In this document: piece after piece, positions 30,328 to 38,546 of the stretch
Layout of the letters: each line of letters starts with the position of its first letter
Position numbering within the stretch: position 1 is the first letter of the stretch
From: Pseudomonadota bacterium
GTDB lineage: Bacteria; Pseudomonadota; Gammaproteobacteria; Burkholderiales; Burkholderiaceae_C
DNA: 64,000 bases
Assembly: GCA_018241405.1 (NCBI GenBank)
Contig: JAFEDY010000003.1
Coordinates: forward strand, 1 to 64,000
Direction of reading: 5' to 3'
Position numbers and translations under genes: made by a program
Notes under the pieces: generated by a model
Seen by the model: only the letters and a program-made list of their open reading frames with translations
What the model was told of the DNA's origin: nothing
Database searches by the model: none

Positions 30328-31797
30328 TCAGTCCAGTTGCCCCTGGCACAGGTACTTGGTGTGCAGGTAGTCGTCCAGCCCATGGGTCGAGCCCTCGCGC
30401 CCGTAGCCCGATTCCTTGACGCCGCCAAAGGGAGCGGCCTCGGCCGAGATGGCGCCCTCGTTGATGCCGACGATGCCGCTCTCAAGCAGATCGGCCACGC
30501 GCCAGATGCGGCGCGCGTTCTGGCTGTAGAAGTAGGCGGCCAGGCCGAAGGGCGTGTCGTTGGCGGCCTGGACCACCTCGTCCTCGCTGTCGAATACGGT
30601 CAGCGGCGCCACGGGGCCGAAGGTTTCCTCGCAGGCGCAGGCCATCGTGACGTCGGCGCCCGTGAGCACGGTGGGCGCGTAGTAGGTGGGGCCCAGGGCC
30701 GGCAGGCGTTGGCCGCCAGTCAGGACTTTCGCGCCCTTGGCGATGGCGTCCTGCACATGGCGCTCTATCTTCTCGACCGCACGGTCGTTGATCATGGGGC
30801 CGATCTGCGAGGCCGGGTCGCTGGCGGGGCCGACCTTGAGCGCCGCCACGCGCGCGGCGAGCTTGTGTGCAAACGCATCGAACACGCCGCGCTGCACGAA
30901 CACGCGGTTGGGGCAGACGCAGGTCTGGCCGCCGTTCCTGAACTTGGCGGCCATGAAACCCTCGACGGCGGCGTCCACGTCGGCATCGTCGAACACGATG
31001 AAGGGGGCGTTGCCGCCGAGCTCCAGCGAGAGCTTTTTCAGCGTATCGGCGCTGCGCCGCGCCAGGTACTTGCCCACGGGCGTGGAGCCGGTGAAGGTGA
31101 TCTTGCGCACGCGGCCGTCGTCCAGCCATACGTCCACCACCTCGGGCGTCTTCTCGCGCGAGGCGGTGACGATGTTGAGCACGCCGGCCGGCACGCCCGC
31201 CTCCTGCGCCAGCAGCACCAGGGCCAGCGAGGTGAGCGGCGTGTCCTCGGCCGGCTTGCAGACCACGGTGCAGCCCGCGGCCAGGGCGGGGGCGATCTTG
31301 CGCGCGATCATGGCGGCGGGGAAGTTCCAGGGCGTGATGGCGGCCACCACGCCCACGGGCTCCTTGAGCGCGAACATGCGCCGGCCCGGCACGGGCGCGG
31401 GAATGATCTCGCCGTTCATGCGCGTGGCCTCTTCGCCAAACCATTCAATATAGCTGGCGGCGTAGGCCACCTCGCCCCTGCCCTCGGCCAGGGGCTTGCC
31501 CTGCTCGCGTGAGATCAGCTTGCCCAGGTCGTCCTGGTGCGCCAGCACCAGATCGTTCCAGCGCTTGATGATGGCCGCGCGCTGCTTGGCCGGCAGCTTG
31601 CGCCAGGCGGGGAAGGCGGCGTGTGCGGCGGCTAGCGCGGCACGGGCTTCAGATACTCCCGAGTCGGGCACCTCGGTGATGGTGGCGCCGGTCGCCGGGT
31701 CGGTCACGGCCAGGCGCGCGGCGGGTGTGGTGGTCCATGCGCCGTTGATGAAGTTGGCGCTGCGGATCAGGTCGGTGCGGGTCAGGGTCAGAGGCAT
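30328..31797 (-). CDS. NAD(P)-dependent semialdehyde dehydrogenase (succinate/alpha-ketoglutarate semialdehyde type)
   Basis: The 489-residue aldehyde dehydrogenase shows ITPWNFPAAMIARKIAPALA, FTGSTPVGKYL, LELGGNAPFIV with the general-base Glu, and NGGQTCVCPNRV with the nucleophile Cys. The GabD-like sequence fits succinate-semialdehyde or the closely related alpha-ketoglutarate-semialdehyde oxidation. Next to a sugar-acid dehydratase the second is attractive, since hexarate and pentose-acid routes end in alpha-ketoglutarate semialdehyde. Substrate assignment is inference. Confidence 0.9.
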   Translation of the reverse strand: MPLTLTRTDLIRSANFINGAWTTTPAARLAVTDPATGATITEVPDSGVSEARAALAAAHAAFPAWRKLPAKQRAAIIKRWNDLVLAHQDDLGKLISREQGKPLAEGRGEVAYAASYIEWFGEEATRMNGEIIPAPVPGRRMFALKEPVGVVAAITPWNFPAAMIARKIAPALAAGCTVVCKPAEDTPLTSLALVLLAQEAGVPAGVLNIVTASREKTPEVVDVWLDDGRVRKITFTGSTPVGKYLARRSADTLKKLSLELGGNAPFIVFDDADVDAAVEGFMAAKFRNGGQTCVCPNRVFVQRGVFDAFAHKLAARVAALKVGPASDPASQIGPMINDRAVEKIERHVQDAIAKGAKVLTGGQRLPALGPTYYAPTVLTGADVTMACACEETFGPVAPLTVFDSEDEVVQAANDTPFGLAAYFYSQNARRIWRVADLLESGIVGINEGAISAEAAPFGGVKESGYGREGSTHGLDDYLHTKYLCQGQLD

Positions 31798-31813
31798 GGC
31801 TATAAATTAAAAA

Positions 31814-31851
31814 ATGGCTGTAGCGCTTGCTGGTAAATCGCTGGCAGCTAT
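31814..31851. repeat. Dispersed palindromic repeat, copy D
   Basis: ATGGCTGTAGCGCTT (31814-31828) and CGCTGGCAGCTAT (31839-31851) form an imperfect inverted repeat of the same family as copies A-C. It fills the gap between the dehydratase and aldehyde dehydrogenase genes. Confidence 0.65.
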
Positions 31852-31856
31852 GGTTT

Positions 31857-33383
31857 TTAGCTGACAATGCCCATATGCCAGGGCACGAACTCGTTGTCGC
31901 CCAGGCCCAGCTGCTCGCTCTTGGTGGGCTCGCCGCTGGCGTGGCGCAGGATCTGCTCGAAGATGCGCCGGCCCATCTCGGGCACGGTGCATTCGCCATC
32001 CACGATCAGGCCGCAGTTGATGTCCATGTCCTCCGACAGGCGCTGGTACATGGGCGTGTTGCTGGCCAGCTTGACGGTGGGCGCGGGCTTGCTGCCGAAC
32101 ATGGAGCCGCGCCCGGTGGTAAAGCAGATCAGGTTGGCGCCGCTGGCGATCTGGCCCGTGGTGGCCACGGGGTCGTAGCCGGGCGAATCCATGAACACGA
32201 AGCCGCTTTCGGTGATGGGCTCGGCGTATTCGTAGACCGCGCGCAGTGGCGTGGTGCCGCCCTTCATGGCGCTGCCCAGCGATTTCTCGAAGATGTTGGC
32301 CAGGCCGCCGGCCTGGTTGCCGTGCCCTACCACGCCGTTGAACTGGGCGTTCTGGCCTGACGCATAGCGCTCCCACCAGGCCAGCCGGTCCAGCAGTTTC
32401 TGGCCCACCGCGGGGCTGATGGCGCGGCGCGTGAGCATGAATTCCACGCCGTGGATCTCGGGCGTCTCCGAGAGGATGGCCGTGCCGCCGTGGCGTACCA
32501 GGATGTCCATGGCCGCGCCCAGCGCCGGGTTGGCGGTGATGCCCGAGAAGCCGTCCGAGCCGCCGCACTCCAGCCCGATCTTGAGGTGGCTGGCCGCGAC
32601 CGGTTGGCGCCGCGCCTGGTTGGCGATCGGCAGCATCTCCTCTATGGCCTTGATGCCCGCCTCAATGGTGACGCGCGTGCCGCCCAGTTCCTGCATCACC
32701 ATGGGGCGCAGCAGCTGCCCAGGCTGTAGGCCCTGCGACTGCACCAGGGCATCGACCTGGTTGCGCTCGCAGCCCAGGCCGACGATGAGCGCGCCCGCCA
32801 GGTTGGGGTGGCGCGCATAGCCGGCCAGCGTGCGGCGCAGCACGTCGAAATGCTCGCTGGGCGAGGACATGCCGCAGCCGCTGGTCTGGGCAAAGGCCAC
32901 CACGCCATCGACATTGGGAAAGGCCGCCAGCCGCTCGGGCGTGAAATGCGCGGCGATATGCCGGATCACCGTGGCCGAGCAGTTCACCGACGACAGGATG
33001 CCGATGAAGTTGCGCGTGCCCACGCGGCCGTCGGCGCGCACATAGCCCTGGAACGTCGCGCGCTGCGCCTCGGGCACGTACTGCACGGGCCGCACGTCGG
33101 CGCCAAAGGCCGGGTCGCGGTAGTAGTCCACGATCTTCAGGTTGTGGCTGTGCACGTAGTCGCCTGGCTCCAGGTCGCGCGTGGCCACGCCGATCACGGT
33201 GTCGTACTTCTTGACCTGCTCGCCCTCGGCGATGCGGCGCGCGGCGATCTTGTGCCCGGGGGGCACCTGGGCGCGTGTGCGTACGCCCAGCTCGGGAATC
33301 TCCTGGCCCAGCGCCAGCGCCGTCTTGGCAACGTACACGTTGTCGTTGGGGTGCAGGTGCAGCAGCAATGCATTGGTAGTCAT
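31857..33383 (-). CDS. UxaA/GarD-family sugar-acid dehydratase (altronate/galactarate dehydratase type)
   Basis: The 508-residue protein has an N-terminal SAF domain (about residues 1-90: LLLHLHPNDNVYVAKTALAL) fused to the UxaA catalytic part. Visible segments are VGTRNFIGILSSVNCSATV, GLGCERNQVDAL, LECGGSDGFSGITANPALG and CFTTGRGSMFGSKP; the Cys residues fit the iron-dependent family. It would remove water from a sugar acid such as galactarate or altronate. The start at 33383 (MTTNALLL) is 2 bases past the upstream stop. The exact substrate is not decided by sequence. Confidence 0.9.
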   Translation of the reverse strand: MTTNALLLHLHPNDNVYVAKTALALGQEIPELGVRTRAQVPPGHKIAARRIAEGEQVKKYDTVIGVATRDLEPGDYVHSHNLKIVDYYRDPAFGADVRPVQYVPEAQRATFQGYVRADGRVGTRNFIGILSSVNCSATVIRHIAAHFTPERLAAFPNVDGVVAFAQTSGCGMSSPSEHFDVLRRTLAGYARHPNLAGALIVGLGCERNQVDALVQSQGLQPGQLLRPMVMQELGGTRVTIEAGIKAIEEMLPIANQARRQPVAASHLKIGLECGGSDGFSGITANPALGAAMDILVRHGGTAILSETPEIHGVEFMLTRRAISPAVGQKLLDRLAWWERYASGQNAQFNGVVGHGNQAGGLANIFEKSLGSAMKGGTTPLRAVYEYAEPITESGFVFMDSPGYDPVATTGQIASGANLICFTTGRGSMFGSKPAPTVKLASNTPMYQRLSEDMDINCGLIVDGECTVPEMGRRIFEQILRHASGEPTKSEQLGLGDNEFVPWHMGIVS

Positions 33384-33385
33384 GG

Positions 33386-34375
33386 TCAACTCTTCATCAG
33401 CTCACGCAACTTGAGCTTGTCGATGAGCATGGTTTCCTTCTGGTAGACGGTGTTCACGTATTTCTCGTAGTCGGGGCCGTCGAGGTACAAGAGCGGCGCG
33501 TCGAGCTTGTCGGCCACGGCCTTGAACTCGGGGCTGGCCACGGCCTGGCGGAAGGCGTCGCGCAGCCGGGCCAATATGGTCGGGTCCAGGCCCTTGGGTG
33601 CGCCTATGCCGTTGGGGGCGTCCACCACTACGTTGTAGCCCAGCTCCTTGAGCGTGGGCGTGTCCTTGAAGCGGGCCGTGCGCTGCTCGCCCCAGGTGGC
33701 CAGCAGGCGCAGCTTGCCGGCCTCGACATGTGGGGCCCAGGAGCTGGAATCGGCCAGCGCATCTACATGGCCGCCCAGCACGCCCTGCAGCGCCTCGGCG
33801 CCGCCCTTGAAGGGCACATGGTTGAGCTGTATGCCCGCGGCCATGGCGAACTCTTCCATGCCCACATGCGTGGCGCCGCCCACGCCCGCGTGGGCGTAGG
33901 TCACCTGGCCCGGCCTTGCCTTGGCCGCAGCCACGAAGTCCTGCAGCGTCTTGAGTGGCGAGCCGGCCGGCACCGCGATACCGAAGGTCTGGCCCGAGGT
34001 GCGCGCGATGTAGCTGAAGTCCTTGCGCGGGTCGGCCTGCAGGGTGCCCAGCTGCGAGAAGCGTGTGACCGAGATCGGGATCTGGCCGATGGTGTAGCCG
34101 TCGGGCTTGGCCGCTGCCAGCGCCTTGGCGCCGATCATGCCCGAGGCGCCGGCGCGGTTCTCCACCGCGATGGCCTGGCCCAGCACGCGGCCGGCCACGG
34201 TGCACAGCGCGCGCATCGACTGGTCGGCCGTGCCGCCCGCGGGCCAGGGGCAGATGAAGGTGATGGGGCGCTCGGGCCAGGCTTGGGCGAACAGGCGGGT
34301 GGAGGTGGTGGCGAGCACGGCGGCACCGAGCGCGCCGAAGACGAATTCGCGCCGTCCACTGCGTGGGGTCTGCAT
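33386..34375 (-). CDS. Bug-family solute receptor with twin-arginine-like signal
   Basis: The 329-residue protein begins MQTPRSGRREFVFGALGAAV, with an RR-containing, Tat-like signal. AWPERPITFICPWPAGGTADQSMR is the Bug signature and VPFKGGAEALQGVLGGHVDAL the second block. It is the first gene of the operon, divergent from the LysR gene, and its stop is 2 bases before the dehydratase ATG. It likely binds the acid that the operon degrades. Confidence 0.92.
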   Translation of the reverse strand: MQTPRSGRREFVFGALGAAVLATTSTRLFAQAWPERPITFICPWPAGGTADQSMRALCTVAGRVLGQAIAVENRAGASGMIGAKALAAAKPDGYTIGQIPISVTRFSQLGTLQADPRKDFSYIARTSGQTFGIAVPAGSPLKTLQDFVAAAKARPGQVTYAHAGVGGATHVGMEEFAMAAGIQLNHVPFKGGAEALQGVLGGHVDALADSSSWAPHVEAGKLRLLATWGEQRTARFKDTPTLKELGYNVVVDAPNGIGAPKGLDPTILARLRDAFRQAVASPEFKAVADKLDAPLLYLDGPDYEKYVNTVYQKETMLIDKLKLRELMKS

Positions 34376-34441
34376 GGGTGTCTCCTGTAATTGGTATGCC
34401 GACAAAACGATGGGCTTGGATGGCATTGTTGAATGTCCATG

Positions 34442-34491
34442 CATAACAATCCAATGAAAATGCCGACTAGCTTCATTGCAAAACGGTTATG
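34442..34491. promoter_or_regulatory. Nested inverted repeats in the LysR/operon divergent promoter region
   Basis: CATAAC (34442-34447) pairs with GTTATG (34486-34491), and inside it CAATGAA (34452-34458) pairs with TTCATTG (34472-34478). The AT-rich dyads sit between the divergent LysR and Bug receptor genes, where LysR-type regulators normally bind. Confidence 0.5.
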
Positions 34492-34520
34492 TACTTGACG
34501 GACGACAAGGAAAGCAGGCC

Positions 34521-35459
34521 ATGGCACAGATAGACCGCGTACTGCGCAGCAACCTCAAGCTGCGCCACCTGCAGATGCTGGTGGCGCTGGACCAGTTCCG
34601 TCACCTGGGGCGGGCGGCGGAATTCCTGGCGCTGACCCAGCCGGCCGTCTCCAAGACGCTGGCCGAGATCGAGTCCCTGTTCGGCCTGCCGCTGTTCGAG
34701 CGTTCCACGCGCGGCACCGAGCCCACGGCGGCCGGCGCCAGCGTGGTGCGCTTTGCGCGCTCGGTGCTCGCTGGCTACGAGCGCACGCGCGACGAGATCG
34801 CCGCCGAGGCCAGCGGCGCCAGCGGCCGCGCCAGCGTGGGCGCCATGGTCTCGGCCACGCCCGTGCTGCTGGCGCAGGCCGTGGAGCGGCTCAAGGCGCG
34901 CTCGCGCCGCGCCACCGTGCTCATCGAGGAGGGCGATCTCGCCCACCTGTTGCCCAAGCTGCGCCTGGGTGAGCTGGACCTGTTCCTGGGTCGCCTGGAG
35001 CCCGCCTATGCCTCGCCTGACCTGGAGACCGAGTCCTTGTACAAAGACCCCATGGTGGCCGTGGCGCGCCCAGGCCACCCGCTTGCACGCCGGCGCGCCG
35101 TGCAGTGGGGCGACGTGGCCGAGCAGCCCTGCGTGTTGCCGCCGCCATGGGCCTCGCTGCGCGTCAAGCTGGAGCAGCAGTTCTTTGCCCATGATCTGCA
35201 CCCGCCGGTGGACATCGTCGAGTCGGCCTCCTTCCTGTCGCAGCTCACCTTCATGCACCAGCGCGGCGCCGTGGCCTTCATGGCGCGCAGCGTGGCGCGG
35301 CATTTTGCGCGGCAGGGCATGCTGGCGGTGCTCAGGCTGCCCGTGCCTGTCGAGCTGCCGCCCGTGGGGCTGATCACGCTGCGCGGCCAGCGGGTCACGC
35401 CGGTGACGGCGCAACTGGTCGAGTGTTTGCGCGAGGGCTTAAAAAATCTGCGGCAGTAG
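34521..35459 (+). CDS. LysR-family regulator of the adjacent sugar-acid-type operon
   Basis: The 312-residue protein has the N-terminal helix-turn-helix LRHLQMLVALDQFRHLGRAA followed by LTQPAVSKTLAEIESLFGLP, then a substrate-binding domain. It resembles the GbpR-like subgroup that responds to sugars or aromatic acids. The start at 34521 (MAQIDRVL) has AAGGAA upstream. It is divergent from the Bug-dehydratase operon with nested dyads between, so it very likely controls that operon. Confidence 0.92.
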   Translation: MAQIDRVLRSNLKLRHLQMLVALDQFRHLGRAAEFLALTQPAVSKTLAEIESLFGLPLFERSTRGTEPTAAGASVVRFARSVLAGYERTRDEIAAEASGASGRASVGAMVSATPVLLAQAVERLKARSRRATVLIEEGDLAHLLPKLRLGELDLFLGRLEPAYASPDLETESLYKDPMVAVARPGHPLARRRAVQWGDVAEQPCVLPPPWASLRVKLEQQFFAHDLHPPVDIVESASFLSQLTFMHQRGAVAFMARSVARHFARQGMLAVLRLPVPVELPPVGLITLRGQRVTPVTAQLVECLREGLKNLRQ

Positions 35460-35591
35460 CCACGCGGCCTGGATTCGCGGGAACTTGGGCACTGACCAGG
35501 CTTTCTAAACACTGTCGATGGGGCCATCGGCGGTGTCGTAGACCCAGACGCCTCGGCACTCAACGCAAGAACTACACGAGGAGTTCCAATC

Positions 35592-36089
35592 ATGTCATTG
35601 CGCACGCAAACCAGCCTGCTCGCCGTCGCCGCGGCACTCACGCTGGGGATACCCAGTGCCTGGGCGCAGGTAACGCCCAAGCAGGAGGATGCCGCCCAGC
35701 TCAAGGCCGACGAGGCCTCGCTCGCGCGCGAACGCGCACAAGACGCCAAGGACGTCAAGGCGCTGAAAGCCGACAAGGCCGAGGGCAAGATGTCTGCCGA
35801 GTCCAAGGACTCGATGCGCGTCTACCGCGACAAGCAGTCGATCAGGGGCGAGAAAAAGGACATGGCCGCCGATCGCAAGGGTTCGCTGCAGGGCAAGGAG
35901 GACAAGACCGAGCTCAAGCAGGACAAGGCCAGGCTCAAGGCGGACGCACACCGACAGCAGCGTGACAACAAGCACGGCCGCATGGCCGCCACCTCGCCCG
36001 ATGCCGAAAAGGTCTACCAGGACCAGCAGGCCATCAAGGGGCAGGAAAAGGCGATTGCCGAAGACAAGGCCAAGCTGGGTAAGGAATGA
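35592..36089 (+). CDS. Exported charged protein with an internal duplication, unknown function
   Basis: The 165-residue protein has a signal peptide (MSLRTQTSLLAVAAALTLGI, then PSAWA) and a mature part made almost wholly of Lys, Asp, Glu, Gln and Ala, probably helical coiled coil. Two tandem copies of a ~45-residue unit can be aligned: one has MSAESKDSMRVYRDKQSIRG, the other MAATSPDAEKVYQDQQAIKG, each preceded by LKAD. There is no Cys in the mature protein. I do not recognise the family. GAGGAG precedes the ATG. Confidence 0.82.
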   Translation: MSLRTQTSLLAVAAALTLGIPSAWAQVTPKQEDAAQLKADEASLARERAQDAKDVKALKADKAEGKMSAESKDSMRVYRDKQSIRGEKKDMAADRKGSLQGKEDKTELKQDKARLKADAHRQQRDNKHGRMAATSPDAEKVYQDQQAIKGQEKAIAEDKAKLGKE

Positions 36090-36154
36090 CGACGCATTGG
36101 GCGTTTTGCGACGGGCGTTGCGCGTGAGTACCGCTCACCGCTTACTGCTCAACC

Positions 36155-37189
36155 TCAGGGCGTGGCGCAGGAGTCATCCATGCCCGCCATTCCTGCCAGC
36201 CTTTGCAGTCGTGAGCGCTTGTCCAGGCAGTCCTGGCGCTGCGCTTCAATGGCCTTTTGCTGCGCGACGCGCGTGCTTTGCACGCGCTCAGCCTGCAACT
36301 GGGTGATGCGTGCGCGGATCTGCGGCATGGCGGCCAGGGCGGCCTTTTCGCCCTCCATGATGGCGCTGGCGCGCTGGTTGAAGTCCACCGGACCGATGTC
36401 CAGCACCTGCGGGCGTATGACCACGTCGGCGCGCGCCAGTTCGGCCTGGCCGAGCTTTTGGCCCATGATGGCGATGGACTGGCCCAGGGCGCCGAGCAGA
36501 TGTTCCGGCGTCTTGCCGCGGGCCTTGTTGGAGATGTCCACGGCAATCACCACATCGGCGCCCAGCTGGCGTGCCGCATCGACGGGCACGGGGCTGACGA
36601 TGCCGCCATCGACGAAATGGTACTTGCCTATGGACACGGGCTGGAACACGCCGGGGATGCTGCTGGACGCACGCACGGCCTGTCCTGTGTTGCCGCGCGC
36701 GAACACGGTGCGCTCGCCGTCCTCCAGCCTTGTCGCCACCGCCACGAAGGGCTTGGCCAACTGCTCCAGGGGCTTGCGCTGCACCTGGGCGTTGACATAG
36801 TCCTCCAGCTTCTGGCCCTGCACCAGGCCACCCGAGGACAGCTGCAGGTCGCGGATCTTGGTCTCGTCCAGGGCCACGGCCTTTTCCTGCAGCTCAAAGG
36901 CGTTCATGCCGCTGGCATACAGCGCGCCGACCACGCTGCCCGCGCTGGTGCCGGACACGACCGAGGGCGCGAGACCGTTGGCCTCCAGCATCTTGATTAC
37001 GCCGATATGCGCAAAGCCCTTGGCCGCGCCGCCGCCCAGGGCGATGCCGATCCTGATCGGCTCGGGCGCGGGTGCCGACGTGGCTTCCACCGCGGGCGCG
37101 GTGGTCTTGCCTGCCGGGGTGCCGGCACAGGCGGCCAGGCCGGCCAGGCCCAGATAAGCCAAGGGGCGCCAAAAGACTGCCATGCGCAT
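36155..37189 (-). CDS. Patatin-like phospholipase, probable lipoprotein (RssA-like)
   Basis: The 344-residue protein has a lipoprotein signal with lipobox LAAC, a Pro/Ala-rich linker, then a patatin domain: GIALGGGAAKGFAHIGVIK (oxyanion loop), SGTSAGSVVGALYASG with the nucleophile Ser, and FVDGGIVSPVP with the catalytic Asp. Such enzymes hydrolyse acyl lipids. An upstream ATG at 37210 has no ribosome site, while the ATG at 37189 has AGGA nine bases away, so 37189 is chosen. It ends in a helical Gln-rich tail. Confidence 0.9.
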   Translation of the reverse strand: MRMAVFWRPLAYLGLAGLAACAGTPAGKTTAPAVEATSAPAPEPIRIGIALGGGAAKGFAHIGVIKMLEANGLAPSVVSGTSAGSVVGALYASGMNAFELQEKAVALDETKIRDLQLSSGGLVQGQKLEDYVNAQVQRKPLEQLAKPFVAVATRLEDGERTVFARGNTGQAVRASSSIPGVFQPVSIGKYHFVDGGIVSPVPVDAARQLGADVVIAVDISNKARGKTPEHLLGALGQSIAIMGQKLGQAELARADVVIRPQVLDIGPVDFNQRASAIMEGEKAALAAMPQIRARITQLQAERVQSTRVAQQKAIEAQRQDCLDKRSRLQRLAGMAGMDDSCATP

Positions 37190-37286
37190 GCCAAAAAATC
37201 CTGCTTTCATAGGGGGCGGGAGTATAGGGCGGGGTGTTTTGTTCCCTTGCGCGTAGTGTTGTTGCGCGGCTGGGAAATGAATAAAA

Positions 37287-37333
37287 ATAGCCGCCAGCGC
37301 TTATTTGGAAAGCGCAAGCAGCTATCAATTTTG
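37287..37333. repeat. Dispersed palindromic repeat, copy C
   Basis: ATAGCCGCCAGCGCTT (37287-37302) and AAGCGCAAGCAGCTAT (37310-37325) form an imperfect hairpin. The right arm is identical to that of copy B. It lies between the ttuC-type dehydrogenase and patatin genes. The segment from 37312 to 37333 recurs with 20 of 22 bases identical inside livM. Confidence 0.8.
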
Positions 37334-37362
37334 CAGTAATCAGGCGCTGGGCCTGATGAAGC

Positions 37363-38451
37363 TTAGCCCTTGGTGATCACGGCCGCTATGGCCTCGCCTA
37401 CCTGCGTGGTGTTGGCGCTGCCGCCCAGGTCTGGCGTGCGTGGGCCGCTCTGGATGACCTCCTCGATGGCCGCGACGATGGCGTCGTGCGCCGCGCGGCC
37501 CGGGCCCTGGCCCTGGGACAGGAAGTCCAGCATCAGCGCGCCGGACCAGATCATGGCGATCGGGTTGGCGATGTTCTTGCCGTAGATGTCGGGCGCCGAG
37601 CCGTGCACGGGCTCGAACAGGCTGGGAAAGCTGCGCTCGGGGTTCAGGTTGGCTGAAGGCGCGAGGCCTATGGTGCCCGTGGTGGCGGGGCCCAGGTCGG
37701 ACAGGATGTCGCCGAACAGGTTGGTGGCGGCCACCACGTCAAACCGCTCCGGCTGCAGCACGAAGCGCGCCGTGAGTATGTCGATGTGCTGCTTGTCCAG
37801 CGCCACGCCGGGGTACTGCCTGGCCACCTCTTCGGCGCGCTGGTCCCACCAGGGCATGCTGATGGCGATGCCGTTGCTCTTGGTCGCCAGCGTCACATGC
37901 TTCTTCGGTCGGCTCTGGGCCAGGTCGAAGGCGAACTTGAGCAGGCGGTTGGCGCCGTGGCGCGAGTAGACCGATTCCTGGATCACGATCTCGCGCTCCG
38001 TGCCCTCGTACATGATGCCGCCCAGCGACGTGTACTCGCCCTCGGTGTTTTCGCGCACCACCAGATAGTCGATGTCGCCGGGCTTGCGGCCGGCCAGCGG
38101 GCAGGGCACGCCCTCGAACAGGCGCACCGGGCGCAGGTTGATGTACTGGTCGAACTCGCGGCGGAACTTCAGCAGCGAACCCCACAGCGACACATGGTCG
38201 GGCACGGTGGCCGGCCAGCCCACGGCGCCGTAGTAGATGGCGTCCATGCCCGAGAGCTGCGCCTTCCAGTCGTCGGGCATCATCTTGCCGTGCTGCGCGT
38301 AGTAGTCGCAGTGGGCCCAGTCGAAGTGGTGGAAATCCAGCGACAGGCCGAAGCGCCGGGCGGCGGCCTCGACGGCGCGCAGGCCTTCGGGCATGACTTC
38401 GCGGCCGATGCCGTCGCCGGGCAGGACTGCGATCTTGTAGGTGGCTTGCAT
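37363..38451 (-). CDS. Tartrate dehydrogenase/decarboxylase or D-malate dehydrogenase
   Basis: The 362-residue member of the isocitrate/isopropylmalate dehydrogenase family has IAVLPGDGIGREVMPEGLRA, VRENTEGEYTSLGGIMYEGT, TKSNGIAISMPWWDQR with a catalytic Lys, and NLFGDILSDLGPATTGTIGL with the metal-site Asp. The SLGGIMY region is typical of TtuC/DmlA, which oxidise tartrate or D-malate. A LysR gene lies divergent to it. Tartrate and D-malate activities often coexist, so I give no symbol. Confidence 0.92.
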   Translation of the reverse strand: MQATYKIAVLPGDGIGREVMPEGLRAVEAAARRFGLSLDFHHFDWAHCDYYAQHGKMMPDDWKAQLSGMDAIYYGAVGWPATVPDHVSLWGSLLKFRREFDQYINLRPVRLFEGVPCPLAGRKPGDIDYLVVRENTEGEYTSLGGIMYEGTEREIVIQESVYSRHGANRLLKFAFDLAQSRPKKHVTLATKSNGIAISMPWWDQRAEEVARQYPGVALDKQHIDILTARFVLQPERFDVVAATNLFGDILSDLGPATTGTIGLAPSANLNPERSFPSLFEPVHGSAPDIYGKNIANPIAMIWSGALMLDFLSQGQGPGRAAHDAIVAAIEEVIQSGPRTPDLGGSANTTQVGEAIAAVITKG

Positions 38452-38483
38452 GGTGTGCGTCTCCGGGAGGTGGTGATGGCCGC

Positions 38484-38515
38484 CATTGTTCACTGATCAC
38501 GGGATTCATACAATG
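38484..38515. promoter_or_regulatory. Inverted repeat in the divergent dehydrogenase/LysR promoter region
   Basis: CATTGT (38484-38489) and ACAATG (38510-38515) are exact inverted repeats 20 bases apart, flanking TCACTGATCACGGG. It is a plausible binding site for the LysR protein encoded directly downstream. Confidence 0.45.
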
Positions 38516-38546
38516 CGCGCTTCTGTGGTTCTACTGTTCACAAATC

